Positions 9,401-22,200 of a stretch of DNA of 64,000 nt are shown here, piece after piece. Source of the DNA: Auanema rhodensis. Lineage: Eukaryota > Nematoda > Chromadorea > Rhabditida > Rhabditidae. The stretch's first letter is position 1, and every line of letters starts with the position of its first letter. The notes beneath the pieces were generated by a model. The model ran no database searches. It was not told the origin of the DNA and saw only the letters and a list, made by a program, of their open reading frames with translations. The stretch covers positions 17,389,688-17,453,687 of the forward strand of contig OZ059895.1 in assembly GCA_964057225.1 (NCBI GenBank). The letters run 5' to 3'. A program made the translations under genes and the position numbers.

Positions 9401-12400
9401 TTCAATACGGAGCAGTATTGTTAAAAGTTACAAAGTGATTACTATCGACAAATGAAAACAACTTATCAAGCCTCATTGGCTCAGGGGCAGAGCGTCTGTC
9501 TAGTCGATTCCAGCATGAGGCATCGTTTTAGACTTTCTCAAACTATTTTTAGGATTCATTCGTGCTTCTCAAAGCTTTTACTTCAGGTTACATCTTCTCT
9601 TATTCATTCGAATGAAATATTTTACTTCAATACGGAGCAGTATTGTTAAAAGTGACAAAGTGATTATTATCGACAAATGAAAACAACTTATCAAGCCTCA
9701 TTGGCTCAGGGGCAGAGCGTCTGTCTAGTAAACAGAAGGTCGCTGGTTCGATTCCAGCATGAGGCATCGTTTTAGACTTTTTCAAAATATTTTGAAGATT
9801 AATTCGTGCTTCTTGAAGCCTTTACTTCAGGTTACATCTTCTCTTATTCATTCAAATGAAATGTTTCAATTGAATATGTAAACGCATTGTTGAAAGTGAC
9901 TAAGAGATTATAATCGAGAAATGAGAATAACTTTTTAAGCCTCATTGGCTCAGGGGCAGAGCGTCTGTCTAGTAAACAGAAGGTCGCTGGTTCGATTCCA
10001 GCATGAGGCATCGTTTTAGACTTTTTCAAAATATTTTGAAGATTAATTCGTGCTTCTTGAAGCTTTTACATCAGGTTACATCTTCTCTTATTCATTCGAA
10101 TGAAATATTTTACTTCAATACGGAGCAGTATTGTTAAAAGTGACAAAGTGATTATTATCGACAAATGAAAATAACTTATCAAGCCTCATTGGCTCAGGGG
10201 CAGAGCGTCTGTCTAGTAAACAGAAGGTCGCTGGTTCGATTCCAGCATGAGGCATCGTTTTAGACTTCTTCAAACTATTTTGAGGATTAATTCGTGCTTC
10301 TTGAAGCTTTTACTTCAGGTTACATCTTCTGTTATTCATTCGAATGAAATATTTTACTTCAATACGGAGCAGTATTGTTAAAAGTGACTAAGAGATTATA
10401 ATAGAGAAATGAGAATAACTTATCAAGCCTCATTGGCTCAGGGGCAGAGCGTCTGTCTAGTAAACAGAAGGTCGCTGGTTCGATTCCAGCATGAGGCATC
10501 GTTTTAGACTTTTTCAAACTATTTTGAGGATTAATTCGTGCTTCTTGAAGCTTTTACTTCAGGTTACATCTTCTCTTATTCATTCGAATGAAATATTTTA
10601 CTTCAACACGAAGCAGTATTGTTAAAAGTGACAAAGTGATTTATATCGACAAATGAAAACAACTTATCAAGCCTCATTGGCTCAGGAGCAGAGCGTCTGT
10701 CTAGTCGATTCCAGCATGAGGCATCGTTTTAGACTTCTTCAAACTATTTTGAGGATTAATTCGTGCTTCTTGAAGCTTTTACTTCAGGTTACATCTTCTC
10801 TTATTCATTCGAATGAAATATTTTACTTCAATACGGAGCAGTATTGTTAAAAGTGACAAAGTGATTATTATCGACAAATGAAAACAACTTATCAAGCCTC
10901 ATTGGCTCAGGGGTAGAGCGTCTGTCTAGTAAACAGAAGGTCGCTGGTTCGATTCCAGCATGAGGCATCGTTTTAGACTTTTTCAAACTATTTTGAGGAT
11001 TAAATCGTGCTTCTTGAAGCTTTTACTTCAGGTTACATCTTCTCTTATTCATTCGAATGAAATATTTTACTTCAACACGGAGCAGTATTGTTAAAAGTGA
11101 CAAAGTGATTATTATCGACAAATGAAAATAACTTATCAAGCCTCATTGGCTCAGGGGCAGAGCGTCTGTCTAGTAAACAGAAGGTCGCTGGTTCGATTCC
11201 AGCATGAGGCATCGTTTTAGACTTCTTCAAACTATTTTGAGGATTAATTCGTGCTTCTTGAAGCTTTTACTTCAGGTTACATCTTCTGTTATTCATTCGA
11301 ATGAAATATTTTACTTCAATACGGAGCAGTATTGTTAAAAGTGACTAAGAGATTATAATAGAGAAATGAGAATAACTTATCAAGCCTCATTGGCTCAGGG
11401 GCAGAGCGTCTGTCTAGTAAACAGAAGGTCGCTGGTTCGATTCCAGCATGAGGCATCGTTTTAGACTTTTTCAAACTATTTTGAGGATTAATTCGTGCTT
11501 CTCGAAGCTTTTACTTCAGGTTACATCTTCTCTTATTCATTCAAATGAAATATTTTACTTCAATACGGAGCAGTATTGTTAAAAGTTACAAAGTGATTAT
11601 TATCGACAAATGAAAACAACTTATCAAGCCTCATTGGCTCAGGGGCAGAGCGTCTGTCTAGTAAACAGAAGGTCGCTGGTTCGATTCCAGCATGAGGCAT
11701 CGTTTTAGACTTTTTCAAAATATTTTGAAGATTAATTCGTGCTTCTTGAAGCTTTTACTTCAGGTTACATCTTCTCTTATTCATTCGAATGAAATATTTT
11801 ACTTCAATACGGAGCAGTATTGTTAAAAGTGATAAAGTGATTATTATCGACAAATGAAAACAACTTATCAAGCCTCATTGGCTCAGGGGCAGAGCGTCTG
11901 TCTAGTAAACAGAAGGTCGCTGGTTCGATTCCAGCATGAGGCATCGTTTTAGACTTCTTCAAACTATTTTGAAGATTAATTCGTGCTTCTTGAAGCTTTT
12001 ACTTCAGGTTACATCTTCTCTTATTCATTCGAATGAAATATTTTACTTCAATACGGAGCAGTATTGTTAAAAGTTACAAAGTGATTACTATCGACAAATG
12101 AAAACAACTTATCAAGCCTCATTGGCTCAGGGGCAGAGCGTCTGTCTAGTCGATTCCAGCATGAGGCATCGTTTTAGACTTTCTCAAACTATTTTTAGGA
12201 TTCATTCGTGCTTCTCAAAGCTTTTACTTCAGGTTACATCTTCTCTTATTCATTCGAATGAAATATTTTACTTCAATACGGAGCAGTATTGTTAAAAGTG
12301 ACAAAGTGATTATTATCGACAAATGAAAACAACTTATCAAGCCTCATTGGCTCAGGGGCAGAGCGTCTGTCTAGTAAACAGAAGGTCGCTGGTTCGATTC

Positions 12401-15400
12401 CAGCATGAGGCATCGTTTTAGACTTTTTCAAAATATTTTGAAGATTAATTCGTGCTTCTTGAAGCTTTTACTTCAGGTTACATCTTCTCTTATTCATTCA
12501 AATGAAATGTTTCAATTGAATATGTAAACGCATTGTTGAAAGTGACTAAGAGATTATAATCGAGAAATGAGAATAACTTTTTAAGCCTCATTGGCTCAGG
12601 GGCAGAGCGTCTGTCTAGTAAACAGAAGGTCGCTGGTTCGATTCCAGCATGAGGCATCGTTTTAGACTTTTTCAAAATATTTTGAAGATTAATTCGTGCT
12701 TCTTGAAGCTTTTACATCAGGTTACATCTTCTCTTATTCATTCGAATGAAATATTTTACTTCAATACGGAGCAGTATTGTTAAAAGTGACAAAGTGATTA
12801 TTATCGACAAATGAAAACAACTTATCAAGCCTCATTGGCTCAGGGGCAGAGCGTCTGTCTAGTAAACAGAAGGTCGCTGGTTCGATTCCAGCATGAGGCA
12901 TCGTTTTAGACTTCTTCAAACTATTTTGAGGATTAATTCGTGCTTCTTGAAGCTTTTACTTCAGGTTACATCTTCTCTTATTCATTCGAATGAAATATTT
13001 TACTTCAATACGGAGCAGTATTGTTAAAAGTGACAAAGTGATTATTATCGACAAATGAAAACAACTTATCAAGCCTCATTGGCTCAGGGGCAGAGCGTCT
13101 GTCTAGTAAACAGAAGGTCGCTGGTTCGATTCCAGCATGAGGCATCGTTTTAGACTTTTTCAAACTATTTTGAGGATTAAATCGTGCTTCTTGAAGCTTT
13201 TACTTCAGGTTACATCTTCTCTTATTCATTCGAATGAAATATTTTACTTCAACACGGAGCAGTATTGTTAAAAGTGACAAAGTGATTTATATCGACAAAT
13301 GAAAACAACTTATCAAGCCTCATTGGCTCAGGAGCAGAGCGTCTGTCTAGTCGATTCCAGCATGAGGCATCGTTTTAGACTTTCTCAAACTATTTTTAGG
13401 ATTCATTCGTGCTTCTCAAAGCTTTTACTTCAGGTTACATCTTCTCTTATTCATTCGAATGAAATATTTTACTTCAATACGGAGCAGTATTGTTAAAAGT
13501 GACAAAGTGATTATTATCGACAAATGAAAACAACTTATCAAGCCTCATTGGCTCAGGGGCAGAGCGTCTGTCTAGTAAACAGAAGGTCGCTGGTTCGATT
13601 CCAGCATGAGGCATCGTTTTAGACTTTTTCAAAATATTTTGAAGATTAATTCGTGCTTCTTGAAGCTTTTACTTCAGGTTACATCTTCTCTTATTCATTC
13701 AAATGAAATGTTTTACTTCAACACGGAGCAGTATTGTTAAAAGTGACAAAGTGATTGTTATCGACAAATGAAAATAACTTATCAAGCCTCATTGGCTCAG
13801 GGGCAGAGCGTCTGTCTAGTCGATTCCAGCATGAGGCATCGTTTTAGACTTCTTCAAACTATTTTGAGGATTAATTCGTGCTTCTTGAAGCTTTTACTTC
13901 AGGTTACATCTTCTCTTATTCATTCGAATGAAATATTTTACTTCAATACGGAGCAGTATTGTTAAAAGTGACAAAGTGATTATTATCGACAAATGAAAAC
14001 AACTTATCAAGCCTCATTGGCTCAGGGGCAGAGCGTCTGTCTAGTAAACAGAAGGTCGCTGGTTCGATTCCAGCATGAGGCATCGTTTTAGACTTTTTCA
14101 AACTATTTTGAGGATTAATTCGTGCTTCTTGAAGCTTTTACTTCAGGTTACATCTTCTGTTATTCATTCGAATGAAATATTTTACTTCAATACGGAGCAG
14201 TATTGTTAAAAGTGACTAAGAGATTATAATAGAGAAATGAGAATAACTTATCAAGCCTCATTGGCTCAGGGGCAGAGCGTCTGTCTAGTAAACAGAAGGT
14301 CGCTGGTTCGATTCCAGCATGAGGCATCGTTTTAGACTTTTTCAAAATATTTTGAAGATTAATTCGTGCTTCTTGAAGCTTTTACTTCAGGTTACATCTT
14401 CTCTTATTCATTCGAATGAAATATTTTACTTCAATACGGAGCAGTATTGTTAAAAGTGACAAAGTGATTATTATCGACAAATGAAAACAACTTATCAAGC
14501 CTCATTGGCTCAGGGGCAGAGCGTCTGTCTAGTCGATTCCAGTATGAGGCATTGTTTTAGACTTTCTCAAACTATTTTGAGGATTAAATCGTGCTTCTCG
14601 AAGCTTTTACTTCAGGTTACATCTTCTCTTATTCATTCAAATGAATTGTTTCAATTGAATATGTAAACGCATTGTTGAAAGTGACTAAGAGATTATAATA
14701 GAGAAATGAGAATAACTTATCAAGCCTCATTGGCTCAGGGGCAGAGCGTCTGTCTAGTAAACAGAAGGTCGCTGGTTCGATTCCAGCATGAGGCATCGTT
14801 TTAGACTTTTTCAAACTATTTTGAGGATTAATTCGTGCTTCTTGAAGCTTTTACTTCAGGTTACATCTTCTCTTATTCATTCGAATGAAATATTTTACTT
14901 CAATACGGAGCAGTATTGTTAAAAGTGACAAAGTGATTATTATCGACAAATGAAAACAACTTATCAAGCCTCATTGGCTCAGGGGCAGAGCGTCTGTCTA
15001 GTCGATTCCAGCATGAGGCATCGTTTTAGACTTTCTCAAACTATTTTGAGGATTAATTCGTGCTTCTCGAAGCTTTTACTTCAGGTTACATCTTCTCTTA
15101 TTCATTCAAATGAATTGTTTCAATTGAATATGTAAACGCATTGTTGAAAGTGACTAAGAGATTATAATCGAGAAATGAGAATAACTTTTTAAGCCTCATT
15201 GGCTCAGGGGCAGAGCGTCTGTCTAGTAAACAGAAGGTCGCTGGTTCGATTCCAGCATGAGGCATCGTTTTAGACTTTTTCAAACTATTTTGAGGATTAA
15301 TTCGTGCTTCTCGAAGCTTTTACTTCAGGTTACATCTTCTCTTATTCATTCAAATGAATTGTTTCAATTGAATATGTAAACGCATTGTTGAAAGTGACTA

Positions 15401-16168
15401 AGAGATTATAATCGAGAAATGAGAATAACTTTTTAAGCCTCATTGGCTCAGGGGCAGAGCGTCTGTCTAGTAAACAGAAGGTCGCTGGTTCGATTCCAGC
15501 ATGAGGCATCGTTTTAGACTTTTTCAAAATATTTTGAAGATTAATTCGTGCTTCTTGAAGCTTTTACTTCAGGTTACATCTTCTCTTATTCATTCGAATG
15601 AAATATTTTACTTCAATACGGAGCAGTATTGTTAAAAGTGACAAAGTGATTATTATCGACAAATGAAAACAACTTATCAAGCCTCATTGGCTCAGGGGCA
15701 GAGCGTCTGTCTAGTAAACAGAAGGTCGCTGGTTCGATTCCAGCATGAGGCATCGTTTTAGACTTCTTCAAACTATTTTTAGGATTCATTCGTGCTTCTC
15801 GAAGCTTTTACTTCAGGTTACATCTTCTCTTATTCATTCAAATGAATTGTTTCAATTGAATATGTAAACGCATTGTTGAAAGTGACTAAGAGATTATAAT
15901 CGAGAAATGAGAATAACTTTTCAAGCCTCATTGGCTCAGGGGCAGAGCGTCTGTCTAGTAAACAGAAGGTCGCTGGTTCGATTCCAGCATGAGGCATCGT
16001 TTTAGACTTTCTCAAACTATTTTTAGGATTCATTCGTGCTTCTCGAAGCTTTTACTTCAGGTTACATCTTCTCTTATTCATTCAAATGAATTGTTTCAAT
16101 TGAATATGTAAACGCATTGTTGAAAGTGACTAAGAGATTATAATCGAGAAATGAGAATAACTTTTTAA

Positions 16169-16240
16169 GCCTCATTGGCTCAGGGGCAGAGCGTCTGTCT
16201 AGTAAACAGTAGGTCGCTGGTTTGATTCCAGCATGAGGCA
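16169..16240 (+). pseudogene. tRNA-Thr variant with T-loop C56 to T
   Basis: Full length, but the B box reads GGTTTGATTCC (the nearly invariant C56 changed to T) and the anticodon stem has ACAGT in place of ACAGA, breaking its outermost pair. The same pair of changes occurs in copies starting at 22498, 26589, 29479, 30680, 32369 (one further change), 52061 and 58554. Loss of C56 damages both the G19-C56 tertiary pair and the B box, so these copies are probably inactive. Confidence 0.7.
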
Positions 16241-17125
16241 TCGTTTTAGACTTTTTCAAAATATTTTGAAGATTAATTCGTGCTTCTTGAAGCTTTTACT
16301 TCAGGTTACATCTTCTCTTATTCATTCGAATGAAATATTTTACTTCAATCCGGAGCAGTATTGTTAAAAGTGACAAAGTGATTATTATCGACAAATGAAA
16401 ACAACTTATCAAGCCTCATTGGCTCAGGGGCAGAGCGTCTGTCTAGTCGATACCAGCATGAGGCATTGTTTTAGACTTTCTCAAACTATTTTGAGGATTA
16501 AATCGTGCTTCTCGAAGCTTTTACTTCAGGTTACATCTTCTCTTATTCATTCAAATGAATTGTTTCGATTGAATATGTAAACGCATTGTTGAAAGTGACT
16601 AAGAGATTATAATCGAGAAATGAAAATAACTTTTTAAGCCTCATTGGCTCAGGGGCAGAGCGTCTGTCTAGTAAACAGAAGGTCGCTGGTTCGATTCCAG
16701 CATGAGGCATCTTTTTAGACTTTCTCAAACTATTTTTAGGATTCATTCGTGCTTCTCGAAGCATTTACTTCAGGTTACATCTTCTCTTATTCATTCGAAT
16801 GAAATATTTTACTTCAATACGGAGCAGTATTGTTAAAAGTGACAAAGTGATTATTATCGACAAATGAAAACAACTTATCAAGCCTCATTGGCTCAGGGGC
16901 AGAGCGTCTGTCTAGTAAACAGAAGGTCGCTGGTTCGATTCCAGCATGAGGCATCGTTTTAGACTTTTTCAAACTATTTTGAGGATTAATTCGTGCTTCT
17001 TGAAGCTTTTACTTCAGGTTACATCTTCTCTTATTCATTCGAATGAAATATTTTACTTCAATACGGAGCAGTATTGTTAAAAGTGACAAAGTGATTATTA
17101 TCGACAAATGAAAACAACTTATCAA

Positions 17126-17197
17126 GCCTCATTGGCTCAGGGGCAGAGCGTCTGTCTAGTAAACAGAAGGTCGCTGGTTCGATTCCAGCATGAGGCA
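17126..17197 (+). tRNA. tRNA-Thr(AGT), last copy of segment 1
   Basis: Consensus cloverleaf with anticodon AGT, intact A and B boxes, and a T4 run beginning four bases after the tRNA. Its downstream spacer is cut at 17268 by the LTR element at 17269-18581. Confidence 0.93.
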
Positions 17198-17268
17198 TCG
17201 TTTTAGACTTTTTCAAACTATTTTGAGGATTAATTCGTGCTTCTTGAAGCTTTTACTTCAGGTTACAT

Positions 17269-17605
17269 CGTTCCATTCGGAAATCAATACGTAGCAGGCG
17301 GGTTAGAATCAGACGACATGAGGCTGAGAGAGGACGACACGCCCTTCATATGGAACACAGACTTCAGCTTTGCCTTATGGAATGACTATGGATGGTTGGT
17401 CTTCCTTTCTTAGCTCTCTTTCACTTTATATCTTTATGTAGACTTATATAACTTATTGTAATCATGTAGACAAAATAAACCTTTCTTTCTCGAGTCTTAT
17501 GTTTACCCATTATGCTCTTTATCTACCGCTACATCTGGAATACTATCACACTCATCTTGTAGGCTTTATTGGTCTATAGGATCGACGTGAGAGCATAACG
17601 GAACG
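17269..17605 (+). repeat. 5' LTR of short LTR element
   Basis: It starts CGTTCCATTCGG and ends GAGCATAACGGAACG. AATAAA lies at 17474-17479. Bases 17356-17605 are repeated at 18332-18581 (250 bp, apparently identical), which defines the LTR pair. Confidence 0.85.
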
Positions 17606-18331
17606 TGGAGGTTCCACCTCGAACATTTTATCTTGATTTCTTGACTATTTTCTCTTATATTTCGTTATTTTCAATATTTCATTGAATCTGAATTCTCTTT
17701 TATCTCTAAACCATCTACTCCATGTCTTAACACAATACGGTGGGGCCAACAACGTTTAAAAGGGAACAGATGCAAGGACCACTCCTTTTGGAGATGGATA
17801 TTTTATATTTTTTGAAACTGAAGTTATATTTTCCCGTTTGTTCACAATTTTCTGTCTGTCTGAACCCAACAATTTTTATACCCTTGCTGTTAACATCGAT
17901 TACTCTGTTACCCGAACTCGAAGCATTTTTGAGGACCCTAGGATGAATTAGTGAACAAATTCACCTAAGGATATTTTTATTGAGATTTATGCCCACACTT
18001 TCTCCTTTTAAGGATTGATTTTGGCTTCGAGGAAAGAATAGCCACGGTTATTTCTTTATTTTTGTGGATGAAACAATTTTGTGCACCAAATTGAGTTTAT
18101 TTCATATTTTGCGATCCGAACTATTTTATTTTGCGTTACATTTCTGTTCAGACAACTTTTTGCCATTAACATCCAAAAATATTTTGATAACGCATTGAAT
18201 TTACACGGGAAACCTCACCTAAATGGGAGGAATATTATGAAAATTGGAATTTAAGATCGCTATAGTCCGAAAAATCCTGTACAATTTTACGAACTGAATT
18301 ATTATTAGTGATTGTCTATCAGGTCGTGTTG
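17606..18331 (+). other. Internal region of short LTR element, no gene
   Basis: It begins TGGAGGTTCCACC directly after the LTR. TGG at this position is the usual start of a primer-binding site, but I could not assign a tRNA. The rest is AT-rich with no protease, RT or Gag motifs in any frame examined. It ends GTCGTGTTG just before the truncated 3' LTR, with no clear purine tract. Confidence 0.55.
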
Positions 18332-18581
18332 CACAGACTTCAGCTTTGCCTTATGGAATGACTATGGATGGTTGGTCTTCCTTTCTTAGCTCTCTTTCAC
18401 TTTATATCTTTATGTAGACTTATATAACTTATTGTAATCATGTAGACAAAATAAACCTTTCTTTCTCGAGTCTTATGTTTACCCATTATGCTCTTTATCT
18501 ACCGCTACATCTGGAATACTATCACACTCATCTTGTAGGCTTTATTGGTCTATAGGATCGACGTGAGAGCATAACGGAACG
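18332..18581 (+). repeat. 3' LTR of short LTR element, lacking its first 87 bp
   Basis: It matches bases 17356-17605 of the 5' LTR but lacks the first 87 bp. The outer end is intact and adjoins the target duplication, so the loss runs from the internal region into the LTR and does not affect the integration junction. Confidence 0.85.
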
Positions 18582-18911
18582 ACATCTTCTCTTATTCATT
18601 CGAATGAAATATTTTACTTCAATACGAAGCAGTATTGTTAAAAGTGACAAAGTGATTATTATCGACAAATGAAAACAACTTATCAAGCCTCATTGGCTCA
18701 GGGGCAGAGCGTCTGTCTAGTCGATTCCAGCATGAGGCATCGTTTTAGACTTTCTCAAACTATTTTGAGGATTAATTCGTGCTTCTCGAAGCTTTTACTT
18801 CAGGTTACATCTTCTCTTATTCATTCAAATGAATTGTTTCAATTGAATATGTAAACGCATTGTTGAAAGTGACTAAGAGATTATTATCGACAAATGAAAA
18901 CAACTTATCAA

Positions 18912-18983
18912 GCCTCATTGGCTCAGGGGCAGAGCGTCTGTCTAGTAAACAGAAGGTCGCTGGTTCGATTCCAGCATGAGGCA
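18912..18983 (+). tRNA. tRNA-Thr(AGT), first full copy of segment 2
   Basis: Consensus 72-nt cloverleaf with anticodon AGT, an intact B box and a T4 run downstream. The preceding spacer is a chimera: it starts as the TTTCAATTGAA type (GTGACTAAGAGATTA) and ends as the other type (TTATCGACAAATGAAAAC), which indicates past exchange between spacer types. Confidence 0.93.
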
Positions 18984-19155
18984 TCGTTTTAGACTTTTTC
19001 AAACTATTTTGAGGATTAATTCGTGCTTCTTGAAGCTTTTACTTCAGGTTACATCTTCTCTTATTCATTCGAATGAAATATTTTACTTCAATACGGAGCA
19101 GTATTGTTAAAAGTGACAAAGTGATTATTATCGAGAAATGAGAATAACTTTTTAA

Positions 19156-19210
19156 GCCTCATTGGCTCAGGGGCAGAGCGTCTGTCTAGTAAACATTCCA
19201 GCATGAGGCA
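19156..19210 (+). pseudogene. tRNA-Thr relic with a distinct 17-nt deletion
   Basis: Here 17 nt are lost between TAGTAAAC and ATTCCAGC. Different breakpoints from the common 19-nt form make this an independent event, seen once. The anticodon stem, variable loop and most of the T arm are gone. Confidence 0.88.
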
Positions 19211-22200
19211 TCTTTTTAGACTTTCTCAAACTATTTTTAGGATTCATTCGTGCTTCTCGAAGCTTTTACTTCAGGTTACATCTTCTCTTATTCATTCAAA
19301 TGAATTGTTTCAATTGAATATGTAAACGCATTGTTGAAAGTGACTAAGAGATTATAATCGAGAAATGAAAACAACTTATCAAGCCTCATTGGCTCAGGGG
19401 CAGAGCGTCTGTCTAGTAAACAGAAGGTCGCTGGTTCGATTCCAGCATGAGGCATCGTTTTAGACTTTTTCAAACTATTTTGAGGATTAATTCGTGCTTC
19501 TTGAAGCTTTTACTTCAGGTTACATCTTCTCTTATTCATTCGAATGAAATATTTTACTTCAATACGGAGCAGTATTGTTAAAAGTGACAAAGTGATTATT
19601 ATCGAGAAATGAGAATAACTTTTTAAGCCTCATTGGCTCAGGGGCAGAGCGTCTGTCTAGTAAACAGAAGGTCGCTGGTTCGATTCCAGCATGAGGCATC
19701 GTTTTAGACTTTTTCAAACTATTTTGAGGATTAATTCGTGCTTCTTGAAGCTTTTACTTCAGGTTACATCTTCTCTTATTCATTCGAATGAAATATTTTA
19801 CTTCAATACGGAGCAGTATTGTTAAAAGTGACAAAGTGATTATTATCGAGAAATGAGAATAACTTTTTAAGCCTCATTGGCTCAGGGGCAGAGCGTCTGT
19901 CTAGTAAACAGAAGGTCGCTGGTTCGATTCCAGCATGAGGCATCGTTTTAGACTTTTTCAAACTATTTTGAGGATTAATTCGTGCTTCTTGAAGCTTTTA
20001 CTTCAGGTTACATCTTCTCTTATTCATTCGAATGAAATATTTTACTTCAATACGGAGCAGTATTGTTAAAAGTGACAAAGTGATTATTATCGACAAATGA
20101 AAACAACTTATCAAGCCTCATTGGCTCAGGGGCAGAGCGTCTGTCTAGTAAACAGAAGGTCGCTGGTTCGATTCCAGCATGAGGCATCGTTTTAGACTTT
20201 TTCAAACTATTTTGAGGATTAATTCGTGCTTCTTGAAGCTTTTACTTCAGGTTACATCTTCTCTTATTCATTCGAATGAAATATTTTACTTCAATACGAA
20301 GCAGTATTGTTAAAAGTGACAAAGTGATTATTATCGACAAAAGAAAACAACTTATCAAGCCTCATTGGCTCAGGGGCAGAGCGTCTGTCTAGTCGATTCC
20401 AGCATGAGGCATCGTTTTAGACTTTCTCAAACTATTTTGAGGATTAATTCGTGCTTCTCGAAGCTTTTACTTCAGGTTACATCTTCTCTTATTCATTCAA
20501 ATGAATTGTTTCAATTGAATATGTAAACGCATTGTTGAAAGTGACTAAGAGATTATAATCGAGAAATGAGAATAACTTTTTAAGCCTCATTGGCTCAGGG
20601 GCAGAGCGTCTGTCTAGTAAACAGAAGGTCGCTGGTTCGATTCCAGCATGAGGCATCGTTTTAGACTTTTTCAAAATATTTTGAAGATTAATTCGTGCTT
20701 CTTGAAGCTTTTACTTCAGGTTACATCTTCTCTTATTCATTCGAATGAAATATTTTACTTCAATACGGAGCAGTATTGTTAAAAGTGACAAAGTGATTAT
20801 TATCGACAAATGAAAACAACTTATCAAGCCTCATTGGCTCAGGGGCAGAGCGTCTGTCTAGTCGATTCCAGCATGAGGCATTGTTTTAGACTTTCTCAAA
20901 CTATTTTGAGGATTAAATCGTGCTTCTCGAAGCTTTTACTTCAGGTTACATCTTCTCTTATTCATTCAAATGAATTGTTTCAATTGAATATGTAAACGCA
21001 TTGTTGAAAGTGACTAAGAGATTATAATCGAGAAATGAAAATAACTTTTTAAGCCTCATTGGCTCAGGGGCAGAGCGTCTGTCTAGTAAACAGAAGGTCG
21101 CTGGTTCGATTCCAGCATGAGGCATCTTTTTAGACTTTCTCAAACTATTTTTAGGATTCATTCGTGCTTCTCGAAGCTTTTACTTCAGGTTACATCTTCT
21201 CTTATTCATTCGAATGAAATATTTTACTTCAATACGGAGCAGTATTGTTAAAAGTGACAAAGTGATTATTATCGACAAATGAAAACAACTTATCAAGCCT
21301 CATTGGCTCAGGGGCAGAGCGTCTGTCTAGTAAACAGAAGGTCGCTGGTTCGATTCCAGCATGAGGCATCGTTTTAGACTTTTTCAAACTATTTTGAGGA
21401 TTAATTCGTGCTTCTTGAAGCTTTTACTTCAGGTTACATCTTCTCTTATTCATTCGAATGAAATATTTTACTTCAATACGGAGCAGTATTGTTAAAAGTG
21501 ACAAAGTGATTATTATCGAGAAATGAAAACAACTTATCAAGCCTCATTGGCTCAGGGGCAGAGCGTCTGTCTAGTAAACAGAAGGTCGCTGGTTCGATTC
21601 CAGCATGAGGCATCGTTTTAGACTTTTTCAAACTATTTTGAGGATTAATTCGTGCTTCTTGAAGCTTTTACTTCAGGTTACATCTTCTCTTATTCATTCG
21701 AATGAAATATTTTACTTCAATACGGAGCAGTATTGTTAAAAGTGACAAAGTGATTATTATCGACAAATGAAAACAACTTATCAAGCCTCATTGGCTCAGG
21801 GGCAGAGCGTCTGTATAGTCGATTCCAGCATGAGACATCGTTTTAGACTTTCTCAAACTATTTTGAGGATTAATTCGTGCTTCTCGAAGCTTTTACTTCA
21901 GGTTACATCTTCTCTTATTCATTCAAATGAATTGTTTCAATTGAATATGTAAACGCATTGTTGAAAGTGACTAAGAGATTATAATCGAGAAATGAGAATA
22001 ACTTTTTAAGCCTCATTGGCTCAGGGGCAGAGCGTCTGTCTAGTAAACAGAAGGTCGCTGGTTCGATTCCAGCATGAGGCATCGTTTTAGACTTTTTCAA
22101 AATATTTCGAAGATTAATTCGTGCTTCTTGAAGCTTTTACTTCAGGTTACATCTTCTCTTATTCATTCGAATGAAATATTTTACTTCAATACGGAGCAGT

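Larger units (their letters stand above)
5934..17268 (+). repeat. tRNA-Thr(AGT) tandem array, segment 1 (47 tRNA starts)
   Basis: Head-to-tail 244-bp units, each a 72-nt tRNA-Thr(AGT) plus about 172 bp of spacer. The segment opens with a 5-nt tRNA relic at 5934-5938. tRNA starts: 6111, 6355d, 6580, 6824, 7068d, 7293, 7537, 7781, 8025d, 8250, 8494, 8738, 8982, 9226, 9470d, 9695, 9939, 10183, 10427, 10671d, 10896, 11140, 11384, 11628, 11872, 12116d, 12341, 12585, 12829, 13073, 13317d, 13542, 13786d, 14011, 14255, 14499d, 14724, 14968d, 15193, 15437, 15681, 15925, 16169, 16413d, 16638, 16882, 17126. The letter d marks the 19-nt deletion (53-nt relic, 225-bp unit). The arithmetic closes exactly (46 intervals, 11 deletions). 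Bases 7781-10426 recur at 10427-13072 with few differences. Confidence 0.95.
17269..18581 (+). mobile_element. Short non-autonomous LTR element (gypsy-LTR related)
   Basis: A 1.3-kb insertion in the array spacer. The 5' LTR is 17269-17605, the internal part is 17606-18331 with no credible gene, and a 5'-shortened 3' LTR is 18332-18581. The flanks ACAT (17265-17268) and ACAT (18582-18585) form a 4-bp target duplication; joining them restores the normal spacer. LTR ends (CGTTCC...GGAACG) and the polyadenylation region resemble the 3' LTR of the element at 1-5933, so that element or a relative may have supplied the enzymes (inference). A 68-codon frame at 17740-17946 has no recognisable motif. 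Confidence 0.85.

Noticed and set aside
17740..17946. 68-codon frame in the short LTR element
   Set aside because: It has no motif, lies within AT-rich internal sequence, and is of a length expected by chance.
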